A stretch of 64,000 nt of DNA from Enterococcus saigonensis (GTDB lineage Bacteria; Bacillota; Bacilli; Lactobacillales; Enterococcaceae): the NCBI RefSeq assembly GCF_011397115.1, contig NZ_AP022822.1:2584001-2648000 (forward strand). The letters are read 5' to 3'. Shown piece after piece: positions 7,353-16,727 of the stretch; within the stretch, counting starts at the first letter, position 1, and each line of letters begins with the position of its first letter. The translations under genes were made by a program, and so were the position numbers. The notes beneath the pieces are model-generated. The model ran no database searches. It saw nothing but the letters and a program-made list of their open reading frames with translations, and was not told where the DNA came from.

Positions 7353-9542
7353 TTATTTTCGTTTTCGCAAAATAAGACCGGTAGAAAAAGCAATCAAAAC
7401 AAAACCGACAAAAACAAGCAGATAATTATTTTGATCATTTGTTTTAGGATAATGCTTTTTCTTATCCGTAGGGGTTGGTTGTTTTGGTTTATCTTCTGGC
7501 GGTAACTTATGATTAACAATGTCCGCCAGTACAAGTGTTTCAGGTTTCCCTTTTTCACTGGCTGGAATGACAAACTGATACGTTTTTTCACTTAATTGAT
7601 AGCCTGTTGGGGCTTTTGCTTCTTTAATCGTATATGTTCCTGGTGCTAAATCTGTCAAAGTAGCATGTCCCGTTTTATCAACTGTCACAGTTACACTTTT
7701 ATGGGTAGTATCATCTTTTACATGGAATACCGCGCCAGCTAACCCTTGCCCTTTTTCATCAGTTTTTTGCCATGTCACACTTCCTTTGTAATTAATCATG
7801 GCTACTGTAATCGGATCTGGTTGACCTTCATTTTTCTCCGCAATTGTAAATGGAATTTTTTCAGTATTTAGAATATAACCTGGCGCCGATTTTACTTCCA
7901 CAAACTGATAATTACCAGGCGCCAATTGATCCACCTGAACAAGACCTTTTTCATTGGTTACCAAATCTTTTGCAACAATTTTGCCAGCGTCATCAATTAC
8001 TTGAAAGACTGCTTGTGCAAGTGGATTATCTTTATCATCTGTCTTTTTCAAACTTGCTTGTCCTTGATAATTAATAAAGTCTCCTAATTCAACTGGCACT
8101 GGTTTGCCTTGTTGTGCTGTAATAGCAAAAGTATGGGGAGTGGTATCTTGAATAAATCCTGCTGGTGCTTTTGTTTCAACCAATACGTATTCACCAACTG
8201 CCAACCCTTTGGCATAAATTTCACCACTATCATCGGTTGTAATCTCCTGTGTAGCTTCTCCTTTGTTGTTTAGAACAGTCAATGCTTCGCCGACTTTTTG
8301 ACCGTCTTGACTGGCATAAATTGCAAATTTTGCACCTGCTAGCGGTTTTTTATCTTCGTCTACTTTGTGGCCAATAATTTCTGATTGATAATTATTGAAA
8401 TCCATTTGGTCGCTTTGATCTGCTTGTCCTTCTTCATTGACGACAAAATAAATCGCTTGACTGTTCACAACATAGCCTGGCGCTGCTTTTATTTCAATTA
8501 ATTTATAACTGCCAACGCCCAAATCATCTAAATCAATTTGACCACTTTCTGGTACAACAATCGTTCTTTCCAATTGTTGTATTCCATCTTCGATCCGGTA
8601 CAATTCAAATGTTGCCCCAGCCACTGATCCTGCATCACCGACTTTTTTTATCACTGCTTTTGCCTTAAAGTTTTGGAAATCACCAAAATTAAATACGTGG
8701 GGATCTCCTTTTGCATGCGTTGGAATAACGACTTTAATCAATGCTGGATTAATAATATACGGTGTGTCGTCTTCGTGAACGGGCGCTTTGGTCTCTTGGA
8801 AATAATAAGTACCAGGTGCCAATTCATTAAAAGTGACATCGCCTTTTTCATCACTGGTTGCCGTGGTTAATTTTTGCTTGTCGCTATTGTATAAAGTAAA
8901 TTCAGCTCCTTGTAACCCTTGTTTTTGGCTGTTGACTTTATGAATTTTGAAAGCTCCTTTATAGTTCACAAAATTATCACTGGCAATAACTGTTTCTGGC
9001 TGTCCTTTCGCTGTTTCTTTAATTTCAAAAGGTACTGTTTGATCATTTAATAAGTAACCATTGGGGGCTTTTGTTTCCACAAAACGATACTGTCCGGGTG
9101 CTAGGTTTTGGACGAGTACTTCACCTTTATCATTTGATAGCAGATTTTCAGCTACCGTTTTCCCCCTACTATCAATGACTTTAAATTGTGCTTGTGACAA
9201 CACCTGCTGTTGGGCATCTTTTTTAATCAATTTGGCGGCACCCTGATAATTGATAAAATTATCTGCTGCCACTACTGTTTTAGGTTTTCCTTTTACACTT
9301 GGTAAAATGGTGAAGTCTACTGGTGTTGCATTTAAGACATAACCAGTTGGTGCTTTGGTTTCAATAAACTGATATTTGCCTGGAGCTAAGTTTTCGACTG
9401 TGACAACACCTTGGTCATTTGAAGTTAAACCTTCTTGAACTTTTTGACCGTCTGAAGTTACAACTTTAAATTCTGCTTTGGCTAAAGGATTTCCTTTAGC
9501 ATCTTTTTTGGTAAGTGTGGCACTGCCTTGATAGTTTTTCAA
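7353..9542 (-). CDS. C-terminal half of large CnaB-repeat surface adhesin, wall-anchored
   Basis: About 729 aa (TTG start as read), in the same reading frame as the upstream gene and separated from it only by one TAA at 9582-9584. It consists of roughly seven CnaB/SpaA-type beta-sandwich repeats, each beginning with NYQG or similar, then a K-K-(D/T) segment, a (L)AxAxFxV core, a LAPGxYxFVETKAPxGY strand and an FxI strand; the Lys and Glu can form isopeptide bonds. A Pro/Lys-rich stretch leads to a sorting signal, YPKTN, followed by a hydrophobic helix and the tail LRKRK. YPKTN departs from LPXTG at the first and last positions. On its own this half has no signal peptide and would not be exported. 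Confidence 0.8.
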   Translation of the reverse strand: MKNYQGSATLTKKDAKGNPLAKAEFKVVTSDGQKVQEGLTSNDQGVVTVENLAPGKYQFIETKAPTGYVLNATPVDFTILPSVKGKPKTVVAADNFINYQGAAKLIKKDAQQQVLSQAQFKVIDSRGKTVAENLLSNDKGEVLVQNLAPGQYRFVETKAPNGYLLNDQTVPFEIKETAKGQPETVIASDNFVNYKGAFKIHKVNSQKQGLQGAEFTLYNSDKQKLTTATSDEKGDVTFNELAPGTYYFQETKAPVHEDDTPYIINPALIKVVIPTHAKGDPHVFNFGDFQNFKAKAVIKKVGDAGSVAGATFELYRIEDGIQQLERTIVVPESGQIDLDDLGVGSYKLIEIKAAPGYVVNSQAIYFVVNEEGQADQSDQMDFNNYQSEIIGHKVDEDKKPLAGAKFAIYASQDGQKVGEALTVLNNKGEATQEITTDDSGEIYAKGLAVGEYVLVETKAPAGFIQDTTPHTFAITAQQGKPVPVELGDFINYQGQASLKKTDDKDNPLAQAVFQVIDDAGKIVAKDLVTNEKGLVQVDQLAPGNYQFVEVKSAPGYILNTEKIPFTIAEKNEGQPDPITVAMINYKGSVTWQKTDEKGQGLAGAVFHVKDDTTHKSVTVTVDKTGHATLTDLAPGTYTIKEAKAPTGYQLSEKTYQFVIPASEKGKPETLVLADIVNHKLPPEDKPKQPTPTDKKKHYPKTNDQNNYLLVFVGFVLIAFSTGLILRKRK

Positions 9543-9581
9543 AGTCAGATGTACTTCAGGAATTTGCCCATTTCTTTGTTT

Positions 9582-9584
9582 TTA
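9582..9584 (-). other. In-frame TAA that splits the adhesin gene
   Basis: On the minus strand the frame reads ...ETSHIFVV, TAA, then KQRNGQIPEVHLTLKNYQG, which runs directly into the downstream open frame with no shift. A single base change from a sense codon (for example CAA, GAA or AAA) would join 1,285 residues to about 740 residues. This is either a recent nonsense mutation, readthrough, or a sequence error. Confidence 0.85.
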
Positions 9585-12500
9585 TACGACAAAGATATGA
9601 GACGTTTCATCACGGACAAAGCCACTTGGGGCAAATACTTCGACAAAGCGGTAAATCCCTGTTTCTAACCCATCAACTTCTAAAATCCCATTTTCATCCG
9701 TGCGACTTTGTTGAAGTAAGGGAATCTCTTGCCAAAATGATGATCCTACAATTTTAGAAGTTAATTTTTCTAATCTAAATTGCGCATTTGGTAAAACTGT
9801 ACCTTGTTCGCCCACTTTTTTCAAAATGACCTTATTAGGTTCGTTTTTAATAATTAATGATGGTGCATCCTCTTCCGTTGTCGCTTCAGTGATTTCGATT
9901 GTCTTTCCTGCGGCTAATTCATCTGAAATGGTAAAGCCAGTTGGTGCTTGTGTTTCAACTAATTTATAAGAACCTAGTGGTAAGCCACCAAAAGTAATTT
10001 TCCCATCTTCTGTCACGGTGCCTTCGCGTAAAACATGCTCTTTTTTCATATCCAAGAGTTGGAAGTGGGCACCACTTAATGGTGTTTGTCCATCTTCTTT
10101 TGTTTTTTGAATGACGATTTTTCCCCGTTTACCAGAAGCATTTCCACCACTATTGTCGACTTGAACGGTAACATCTTGACCATCACTGCCTTCAATAACT
10201 TTGGTACCTGTTCCTTTAATTGTTACATTATTGGAGACTTTATCTTGGCTTCCTGTTGTACTTGATAAAATTAAACTTCGATATTCCATATAATAGGCTG
10301 TTTCAATATGGGCCATTTTTACTTCTAAGGTTTGCTGGCCTGTTTCATTATCAGTCTTGACTTCAAGAGTATAGTCTTTTCCGGCAACTAGCGGTTTTGT
10401 TTTATCCGGCGTAATCGTTCCATCTTCTGCTACTTGCGTTTGATATAAAACTACAGAATCTTCATCTAATACTTGATTAATAGAAGGATGATCCGTAATG
10501 ACTACATCGTCCAGAGTAGACTGTGCACCATTGATTGTGACGTGCCATAGCACATAATCTGGATCATCTGGATCTTGGAGTCCTTCTTTAGCTAGCGTTT
10601 CCCCACCATGATAAACAGATACTTCACCCGTCACTTTGCGGTCATCATTATTATTCTCATAATCTGCTACATTGTCATATTCTTTTGAACCTTCAATTAC
10701 TTTATCTGCCAATGAAGTTTTAAAGACAATAGCATAGGTGTTAGCGATACCTTCTGGAAAATGAAGACTTAACGTTTGATCATTATCCCCAGTGGGCTCT
10801 TTGATTGCTTGCATTTGATTGGTTACTTCATCTTTTTCATTAATATAAACGTTACCATCAGGTTGGGTCTGGGCATTGAAAACTTTTAAACTGCCGTCAA
10901 CATAACTCTGATTGTCAATAATCTGGTCGGTTAAAGTTGCATTGTGTAACTGGTTATGGCTTAAATTGACAACAATCGTCCAGGTGATTTCTTTGGTAAC
11001 TGCGTTATAGACCCCACTTTTTTGGGCATTTAAAGTAAACGGATCATGGGGTTTAAATGGTTTTTCATCATCGGAATGATGTTTGCCGCCTTCTTTATCA
11101 GTCCAAGTGATTGTTGCATGATTTATAAATGAGTCTGGTCCCGTTTTTCCATCAGGGTCTAAGCCGGTCACATCAAAATTAGTTTTATAATAGATAATAA
11201 AACTTTCCGTTGTTTTAGCATACTCCCCTATAAATTTAATGGTGAAGCCAGTTTGTTGACCTGCTTGATTTTTTTGTACGGTTAAGTCGTAATCCTGCTT
11301 GGCGAACAATTTTTTACCACTTTTTGTTTCAATCGTTAGATCATATTTTGATTCCGTTAAATGCGATTGAGCAAGGGATAGCCCAGGGATTGGCTGGAAT
11401 GTATCTGTAATTACCGCATTTTCCATGTAGTAATTATTTTTATTAACTTCTAACTTCCAGATAGCTGTTTTGTTTGCATAGTCGACATTGCCTAAATTTT
11501 TGATGATGTTTTGTTGTTGCGCAGTGCCATCATCGCCACCTTCTTGACCGTCACCACCGGTATCCACTACGACTTGGTTATCTACATCGGTGTTCCCTGT
11601 CACGAGTGTATTTACCTTCGTTTTATAATCAATCTTAACGGCATAATTAACATCATGGGCAAATTTTAAAACAAATTGATTTTTACTGGTATCATACACA
11701 ACTTGATAATCAGCAGGGCTGGTAAGTTCTGCGCCAATAATTTCTTTGCCGTTTTTGTCAAAAGTAATTCGATGTAAAACCAGTGAATCAGGTTCAAAGG
11801 TTAAGTTTTCACTCATTGTATCAGTTAAAACAGCTTGTTCTTTGCTAATATTTTTTTCGCCGTAATTGTATTTGATTTGCCATGAAAATTCTTGCTTGTC
11901 TGAATTGTAGCCTGTCTGTTTTTTTTCTAGTAATTTACCATAGCTATTGGTGACTGTGGCTTTTGCAGTCAAGTCATCTGTCACTTCCTCGCTTGTCAAA
12001 GCAGCTTCATTTGTAAAAGATACTTTACCACCTTTATCCGGGATTGCACTTTCTTTAATTGTACTTTGATAGATCAGACGATAGGCATTGTTGGTTTTTC
12101 CTTTAATCTTCACATTCCCATTTTGATCAACCGTATACTCACTTGGTGCTAATTGGCGGCTAACTTCTTTTACGGTGCCATCTAAATTCATCACCAATTC
12201 ATAAACTTTAACTGAATCATAGGCAATACCTTGTGGCCAAGTTTCGGTTATAGTCAAGTTGGTATGTTCTTTCATCGCTTGGTTAATATCCACTGTCCAC
12301 GCTACTTTGCTAGGATTAGGTGTTTTATCAAAGTGTCCTTGTTTGTCAATTTGCGTTTCTGTTGCTGGTCGTATCGTGACATCGACAGGTGGTAAATTGT
12401 CTTCTGTTGGATAATGAATCGTAATGTCTCCTGGTCCATCAATATGATTGGTCTCAAAATGTGTTTCAAAATAAAAATCGCCAGTAATATCACTCGAGTT

Positions 12501-13439
12501 AACAACATCTTCTGTAAAAGTAAAGCGTACCGTACCGTCTTTTCCTACAACATAATTTGCATACGTGTTACCTTGTGCATCTTTTAACGCCCCTGACATT
12601 TCCCGGCTTGGAACTAGTTCAGCTGGTAAGTGAAATTCAAAATAATCACCAGCTTTTATCTTTTGCCGCACTGATTCCGGAATAGCCCAATCATAAGTCA
12701 TTCGAATCGTTGCATCAGCAGGAATTGGTGGTTCAATCGGTTTGCCATCTTTATCTGTAAAGAAAATCTGACTGTCCGTAATAATGGTCCCTTCTCCATT
12801 TGGAAAATAAGTCCGAATATCGTTGGGATTATCTGCTGGCTTCTTATTATCAGTAGCTGCAGGTGCTAAAGCAGAATCAGAGGTATCACTTTCTTTTGTT
12901 CCTTCTGATGATTTAGGATTTTCCGTTGTAACACTTTCACTTGTACTTGTTATCTGCGTTGCGGTGTCACTCGACTTTTCTGTACTTTCTGTTGTTGGTG
13001 AAGTCGTTGTGCTAGACGTTTGCTCAGCAGCAAACGCAAGTTGTTGACTGCCATATGTAAACGTGATATCAGAACGTAATTGCTGTAACGTGTTGGCCTT
13101 CGTCTGTAAGATCAATACATCTTCTTTTTGTGTCTGGCTTTTTGCAAGCGTAATTTTCTTATTTTGATTATCAATGTGTACCGCTGGGACCACACTGCCA
13201 GATTGCCACTTTGCATTGGTTAAATCAACATTATCTGAATATTTAATGGTCGCTTCTTTTTCGTTTTTACCTTTGACTGTTAGCAACAACTGATCCCCAT
13301 CTTGTTGAATTGCTTCCAGCGTCCAATCATTTGTCACTGTCTGTGCAACTGCTACTAAGGGTGTCATTCCTTGCATGAACAAAAGCAACGCCATAAAAAG
13401 ATACACGATCCGATAGTTATATTTTTGTTTTCCCATCAT
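9582..13439 (-). CDS. N-terminal half of large surface adhesin (MSCRAMM-like)
   Basis: 1,285 aa from the ATG that follows AGGGGA; a longer frame to 13514 lacks such a site. Residues 1 to about 33 form a signal peptide ending near VAVAQT. A Ser/Thr-rich linker occupies roughly 135-200. Then come several adhesin domains of the collagen-binding-like kind, with recurring phrases such as VAWTVDIN, FSWQIKYN, AIWKLEVN, ITWTIVVN and VLWHVTIN, each followed by a TDT/TDQ-type strand. Two CnaB-like repeats follow near the C-terminus (VIQKTKEDG, VILKKVGEQG). It ends at the TAA described separately, so it lacks the wall-sorting signal carried by the next frame. Confidence 0.82.
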   Translation of the reverse strand: MMGKQKYNYRIVYLFMALLLFMQGMTPLVAVAQTVTNDWTLEAIQQDGDQLLLTVKGKNEKEATIKYSDNVDLTNAKWQSGSVVPAVHIDNQNKKITLAKSQTQKEDVLILQTKANTLQQLRSDITFTYGSQQLAFAAEQTSSTTTSPTTESTEKSSDTATQITSTSESVTTENPKSSEGTKESDTSDSALAPAATDNKKPADNPNDIRTYFPNGEGTIITDSQIFFTDKDGKPIEPPIPADATIRMTYDWAIPESVRQKIKAGDYFEFHLPAELVPSREMSGALKDAQGNTYANYVVGKDGTVRFTFTEDVVNSSDITGDFYFETHFETNHIDGPGDITIHYPTEDNLPPVDVTIRPATETQIDKQGHFDKTPNPSKVAWTVDINQAMKEHTNLTITETWPQGIAYDSVKVYELVMNLDGTVKEVSRQLAPSEYTVDQNGNVKIKGKTNNAYRLIYQSTIKESAIPDKGGKVSFTNEAALTSEEVTDDLTAKATVTNSYGKLLEKKQTGYNSDKQEFSWQIKYNYGEKNISKEQAVLTDTMSENLTFEPDSLVLHRITFDKNGKEIIGAELTSPADYQVVYDTSKNQFVLKFAHDVNYAVKIDYKTKVNTLVTGNTDVDNQVVVDTGGDGQEGGDDGTAQQQNIIKNLGNVDYANKTAIWKLEVNKNNYYMENAVITDTFQPIPGLSLAQSHLTESKYDLTIETKSGKKLFAKQDYDLTVQKNQAGQQTGFTIKFIGEYAKTTESFIIYYKTNFDVTGLDPDGKTGPDSFINHATITWTDKEGGKHHSDDEKPFKPHDPFTLNAQKSGVYNAVTKEITWTIVVNLSHNQLHNATLTDQIIDNQSYVDGSLKVFNAQTQPDGNVYINEKDEVTNQMQAIKEPTGDNDQTLSLHFPEGIANTYAIVFKTSLADKVIEGSKEYDNVADYENNNDDRKVTGEVSVYHGGETLAKEGLQDPDDPDYVLWHVTINGAQSTLDDVVITDHPSINQVLDEDSVVLYQTQVAEDGTITPDKTKPLVAGKDYTLEVKTDNETGQQTLEVKMAHIETAYYMEYRSLILSSTTGSQDKVSNNVTIKGTGTKVIEGSDGQDVTVQVDNSGGNASGKRGKIVIQKTKEDGQTPLSGAHFQLLDMKKEHVLREGTVTEDGKITFGGLPLGSYKLVETQAPTGFTISDELAAGKTIEITEATTEEDAPSLIIKNEPNKVILKKVGEQGTVLPNAQFRLEKLTSKIVGSSFWQEIPLLQQSRTDENGILEVDGLETGIYRFVEVFAPSGFVRDETSHIFVV

Positions 13440-13855
13440 TTTTTCCCCTTTTAGATAATAATTATTATTATTTTTGAATAATCCTAATCTATTATAGGGA
13501 GCACAAACAACCAAAACAAATGGTTTATACCACTTATCACCATTTTTTTATCACTTATTAGATAAGTTTCCGAAGTTTTTGATAAAAGTTTTGAACTATT
13601 TTTCAATATACATCTAAAAACGTATCATTTTACTGTCAAGACAGGATATTTTAATTCACAAAAAAGGCGATGCTTATCAATTTAATCGGTCTTAGATTTT
13701 TTTGAAAACGTAATATAATTCCTTTAAATATTTTTGTAATCTGGTAAAATTTGAAAATTTTGTTTAGATGAGAATTGTTAGGAAAATCACATGTTACTTA
13801 ATTTTCTTTTCACAAATAAAAAGTACCGAAAAATGACAAAATAGAATGTATTATA
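13440..13855. other. AT-rich intergenic upstream region of the adhesin
   Basis: About 420 bases without a supportable gene. It should hold the adhesin promoter (minus strand); no clear -35/-10 pair or known operator was identified with confidence. The composition is very AT-rich. Confidence 0.4.
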
Positions 13856-13888
13856 CTAAAAAAATAGCGACTCGATCTCTCCAGTCGC
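13856..13888 (-). terminator. Terminator of the PadR-DUF1129 operon
   Basis: Read on the minus strand, AGCGACT and AGTCGCT pair around a 10-nt loop and are followed by a run of T. It lies downstream of the DUF1129 gene stop at 13961. Confidence 0.7.
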
Positions 13889-13960
13889 TCGTTAATCCTT
13901 ATATTGTTTTTTCACTTCAAAAATTCACGTAAATTCCCTCAACTTTTTTCTTATTAGCCA

Positions 13961-14794
13961 CTACTTCTTTTGCTTAGAGCTATATCCTAACCAAAACAAG
14001 AGAACAAATTGCAAAAACAAGGCTATACACAATGTAACTGCCAAAATAGTCTTCCCTTGTTGCGTGGAGAAATCAAAATAGTGAGAAGAAATGGGTAGTC
14101 GAGAAAAGATACCCAAGAATGCACTTGTAGTCAAAACAGGAATCAATGGAAGCCAGATTTTTTTGTTATCTTGTTTTGCTAACAAATAGCCACTAATCAA
14201 GGCGACAATCAAAATAGTAGCACTTCCTAAAAAGCCTCCAAAATAAATTTTTAACGGAGTGGAAACAAAAATATTGACTGCTATACCGCCGGCAAATAAA
14301 AAACCTATAAAGACCGCTGCCAACAACTTAAAGGATCGTCGCACGTGATACGTGCTTTTTCCGAATACCCACAAAGCAAAAATTGAAAAAGCTCCTACAT
14401 AAATACTAGTAAGACTGAAAGTTCCCACATCAAAGGGCCTCGTTGGATTGATTAAAGTTGGCAAAATTGAAAATAAGAAATACGCCCCTATGCCATAAGC
14501 CACTAGTTTAGCCGTATCCACCACGTTAAAAGGAAGTTGTTGTATTATTTCATCAGCAAATTCTTTTGGTTTTTTGCCAAAATATGCTTCAGCTGTCCTA
14601 CCATTTTTTTGTGCATCTAAGATGTCTTGTAGAATGCTTAACAACAATTCCTCCGTCTGCTGTTCATCTCGTAAAAAAGCCAGCGTACGAACATAGACCA
14701 AAAGATCGCCATAGTATTCTTCATTTACACTTGTTAATTGCGTTTGCAAATTTGCATTTAATTGAATAATTTCTTTAGTCTTCATTTTTTTCAT
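13961..14794 (-). CDS. DUF1129 family membrane protein
   Basis: 277 aa. The N-terminal 85 residues are soluble and helical (NEEYYGDLLVYVRT, LLLSILQDILDAQKNGRTAEAYFG), matching the DUF1129 start. They are followed by about six hydrophobic segments from residue 95 onward. The gene begins inside the end of the PadR gene (20-bp overlap), so the two are co-translated. Membrane proteins with a helical head that are paired with PadR regulators usually take part in envelope stress or efflux; the exact function is unknown. Confidence 0.75.
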   Translation of the reverse strand: MKKMKTKEIIQLNANLQTQLTSVNEEYYGDLLVYVRTLAFLRDEQQTEELLLSILQDILDAQKNGRTAEAYFGKKPKEFADEIIQQLPFNVVDTAKLVAYGIGAYFLFSILPTLINPTRPFDVGTFSLTSIYVGAFSIFALWVFGKSTYHVRRSFKLLAAVFIGFLFAGGIAVNIFVSTPLKIYFGGFLGSATILIVALISGYLLAKQDNKKIWLPLIPVLTTSAFLGIFSRLPISSHYFDFSTQQGKTILAVTLCIALFLQFVLLFWLGYSSKQKK

Positions 14795-15119
14795 CTCTTT
14801 CTATTAAAGCATCTACGTTATTTTTAAGCTGCCTCCATTGTTGAATAAAGCTTGCTTTCTCTTTTTCTCCTGCTTCAGTTAGAAAATAATATTTTCGCTG
14901 AGGACCATCAGGAGAAGCTTCCATCCGTCCTTCAATCAATCCTTTTTTTTCCAATGTAAGCAAGAGGGGATAAATTGTTCCTTTGGGGATTTCTGCAAAA
15001 CCAAAGTCAACTAATTTTTCACTTAATGTATAACCGTACAAAGATTCTTCAGCCAAAAGAATCAAAATACTGCCCGACAGAATTCCTTTTAGCATTTGGG
15101 AAGAGTTTTTTTGTGTCAT
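14775..15119 (-). CDS. PadR family transcriptional regulator
   Basis: 114 aa, the length of minimal PadR proteins. The winged HTH is clear: LKGILSGSILILLAEESLYGYTLSEKLVD, then IPKGTIYPLLLTLEKKGLIEGR and GPQRKYYFLTEAGEK. It starts at ATG 15119. The upstream region 15125-15200 holds repeated AACTAACTTG / AACTAGTTTG / CAAGTTAG elements, likely its own operator, as is usual for PadR. It is in one operon with the DUF1129 gene. Confidence 0.88.
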   Translation of the reverse strand: MTQKNSSQMLKGILSGSILILLAEESLYGYTLSEKLVDFGFAEIPKGTIYPLLLTLEKKGLIEGRMEASPDGPQRKYYFLTEAGEKEKASFIQQWRQLKNNVDALIERDEKNED

Positions 15120-15124
15120 GTTGT

Positions 15125-15198
15125 CTCCTAACTAACTTGTTTTACAATATAGTCATAGTATAAGACCAACTAACTAGTTTGTAAAGCAAGTTAGCTGA
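15125..15198. promoter_or_regulatory. Probable PadR operator region
   Basis: Repeated motifs built on AACTNNCTTG/CAAGTTAG flank a candidate -10. They lie just upstream of the padR start, the usual place for autoregulation. Confidence 0.4.
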
Positions 15199-15361
15199 TT
15201 TTTAATAAAGAAATATTCTCACTATAAAAAAGCTTACAAACTTCATTGTAAGCTTCTGGAAATTTTATCCTACCTCGTGCTTTTTCGTTTTAATAAACTG
15301 GGAAGCCTTCAACTTATAATGTTAGCCTCTGCTTTTTAACCAGCCATTGTGGGAATACAGC

Positions 15362-16114
15362 TTAGAATTTAATTGCTCTTGTTGCAATATACGTTTTAAT
15401 ATTCATATCATGAAGTCTACCAAAGCCATTCGTATCTTCATATAAATCAATCAAAGCAAAACCTGCCTTTAACTGCCCGCCCAGTTGTTCCGTCATATTA
15501 TGAGAAAATTGCATTCCGGCATCCTCTTTTTGCATAAATGCTCTAGCTTCTTCATCTTTCAAAGGATTAAACGGCATTTTCCAAATAATTTCTTTCTCGT
15601 CGTTATCTACAATGTAGTTAATTTCATTATTTAGACCAGATAAAAGTGTCCCACCTTTTTTTAAAACGCGATACGCTTCATCAAAAACATGCTGTACATC
15701 TTCTACATAGCAGTTTGAAACAGGATGAAAAATTAAATCAAAAGTCTCATCTGCAAAAGGTAATTTTTTCGTCATATCTCCTTCAATTGCGTTAATTTCA
15801 TACCCTTCTCTTTTGGCTACCAAATATTCTGATTCAATTTGTTTGGCGGAATAATCCAGAACGGTACACTCACCGCCTACAGCAGTAAAAATTGGCATTT
15901 GCTGCCCACCACCAGATGCCAAGCCTAAAATTTTCTTTCCTTGTAACTCTTGCAACCAGTTCTGTGGTACAGCAACAGTTGGCGTCAAGAAAACCTGCCA
16001 ATGTCCATTTTTGGCATTTACATAATCTTCATGGGTCGTAGGTTTCCCCCATTCCCAGCCGCCTTCAACCCACCTGTCGATTGTTTCTTTGTTTATCTCT
16101 TGATAAGATTTCAT
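15362..16114 (-). CDS. Class I SAM-dependent methyltransferase
   Basis: 250 aa. Motif I is GKKILGLASGGGQQMP (residues 50-65) with LDYSAKQI as the acidic motif II, IEGDMTKKLPF as motif III and FDLIFHPVSNCYVEDV as motif IV. This pattern fits the Methyltransf_11/25 group acting on small molecules. It is a single gene; the substrate is not inferable. Confidence 0.85.
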   Translation of the reverse strand: MKSYQEINKETIDRWVEGGWEWGKPTTHEDYVNAKNGHWQVFLTPTVAVPQNWLQELQGKKILGLASGGGQQMPIFTAVGGECTVLDYSAKQIESEYLVAKREGYEINAIEGDMTKKLPFADETFDLIFHPVSNCYVEDVQHVFDEAYRVLKKGGTLLSGLNNEINYIVDNDEKEIIWKMPFNPLKDEEARAFMQKEDAGMQFSHNMTEQLGGQLKAGFALIDLYEDTNGFGRLHDMNIKTYIATRAIKF

Positions 16115-16397
16115 TTATTTTTCCTCCAGCTATCCAATTTTATTTATTCCTACTATACTATAACGCCATTGTTTTTTCAGATATGACAGACATCATTTTA
16201 AAGCATGAGCACAACAAAAAAGACGCTTGCAAAAAGATGCAGAACGTCTTTCATTTCAAACCTAAATTTTGGACCGACCTATTCTTGTCGCAATCATACA
16301 AATAGTTTGTGTAAAAAAATACCTTTTTTTAATGCATTTTCGCTAAACAATCACTATAGTACCTGCACATCTAAGGCTAACCTGTAATTTGGCGATG

Positions 16398-16706
16398 TTA
16401 TTCACACACAATATCTAATAACGAAACATATTGTTGTCCACCATGCATGTCCCGTTCATTGCGGCTACCTTCAATTGGATTTCGTGGCAAGCTGATTTTG
16501 GCAACTTGAATAGCCTCTAGGCAATAGATTTCCAAGTCTTCTGGTTTTACTTGAAAAGATTTTGCAATAAAAATTCGTTCTCTTTCAAATGCAGCTACCA
16601 CTTTTTTTGTATCGGCTATATTCTGACAAAAAGCATCAATGGTCAGCCAAAAAGGACCTGCATTTTTACTTCGAATATAGCTGACAACATCTTCAACTGT
16701 GCTCAT
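16398..16706 (-). CDS. DUF4387 family protein
   Basis: 102 aa; the conserved start (RSKNAGPFWLTIDAFC) and the RNPIEGSRNERDMHGGQQYVSLL tail match DUF4387, a small protein nearly always encoded next to an AtuA/DUF1446 protein, as here (21-bp gap). In known acyclic terpene or acyl-CoA gene sets it is a partner subunit. Its biochemical role is unknown. Confidence 0.82.
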   Translation of the reverse strand: MSTVEDVVSYIRSKNAGPFWLTIDAFCQNIADTKKVVAAFERERIFIAKSFQVKPEDLEIYCLEAIQVAKISLPRNPIEGSRNERDMHGGQQYVSLLDIVCE

Positions 16707-16727
16707 TTTTTACTCCACCTTTCTCAG

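Noticed and set aside
7353..9542. Repeated DNA in the adhesin as CRISPR or satellite repeat
   Set aside because: The periodicity is protein-level (CnaB domains of about 90 residues) and diverged at the DNA level.
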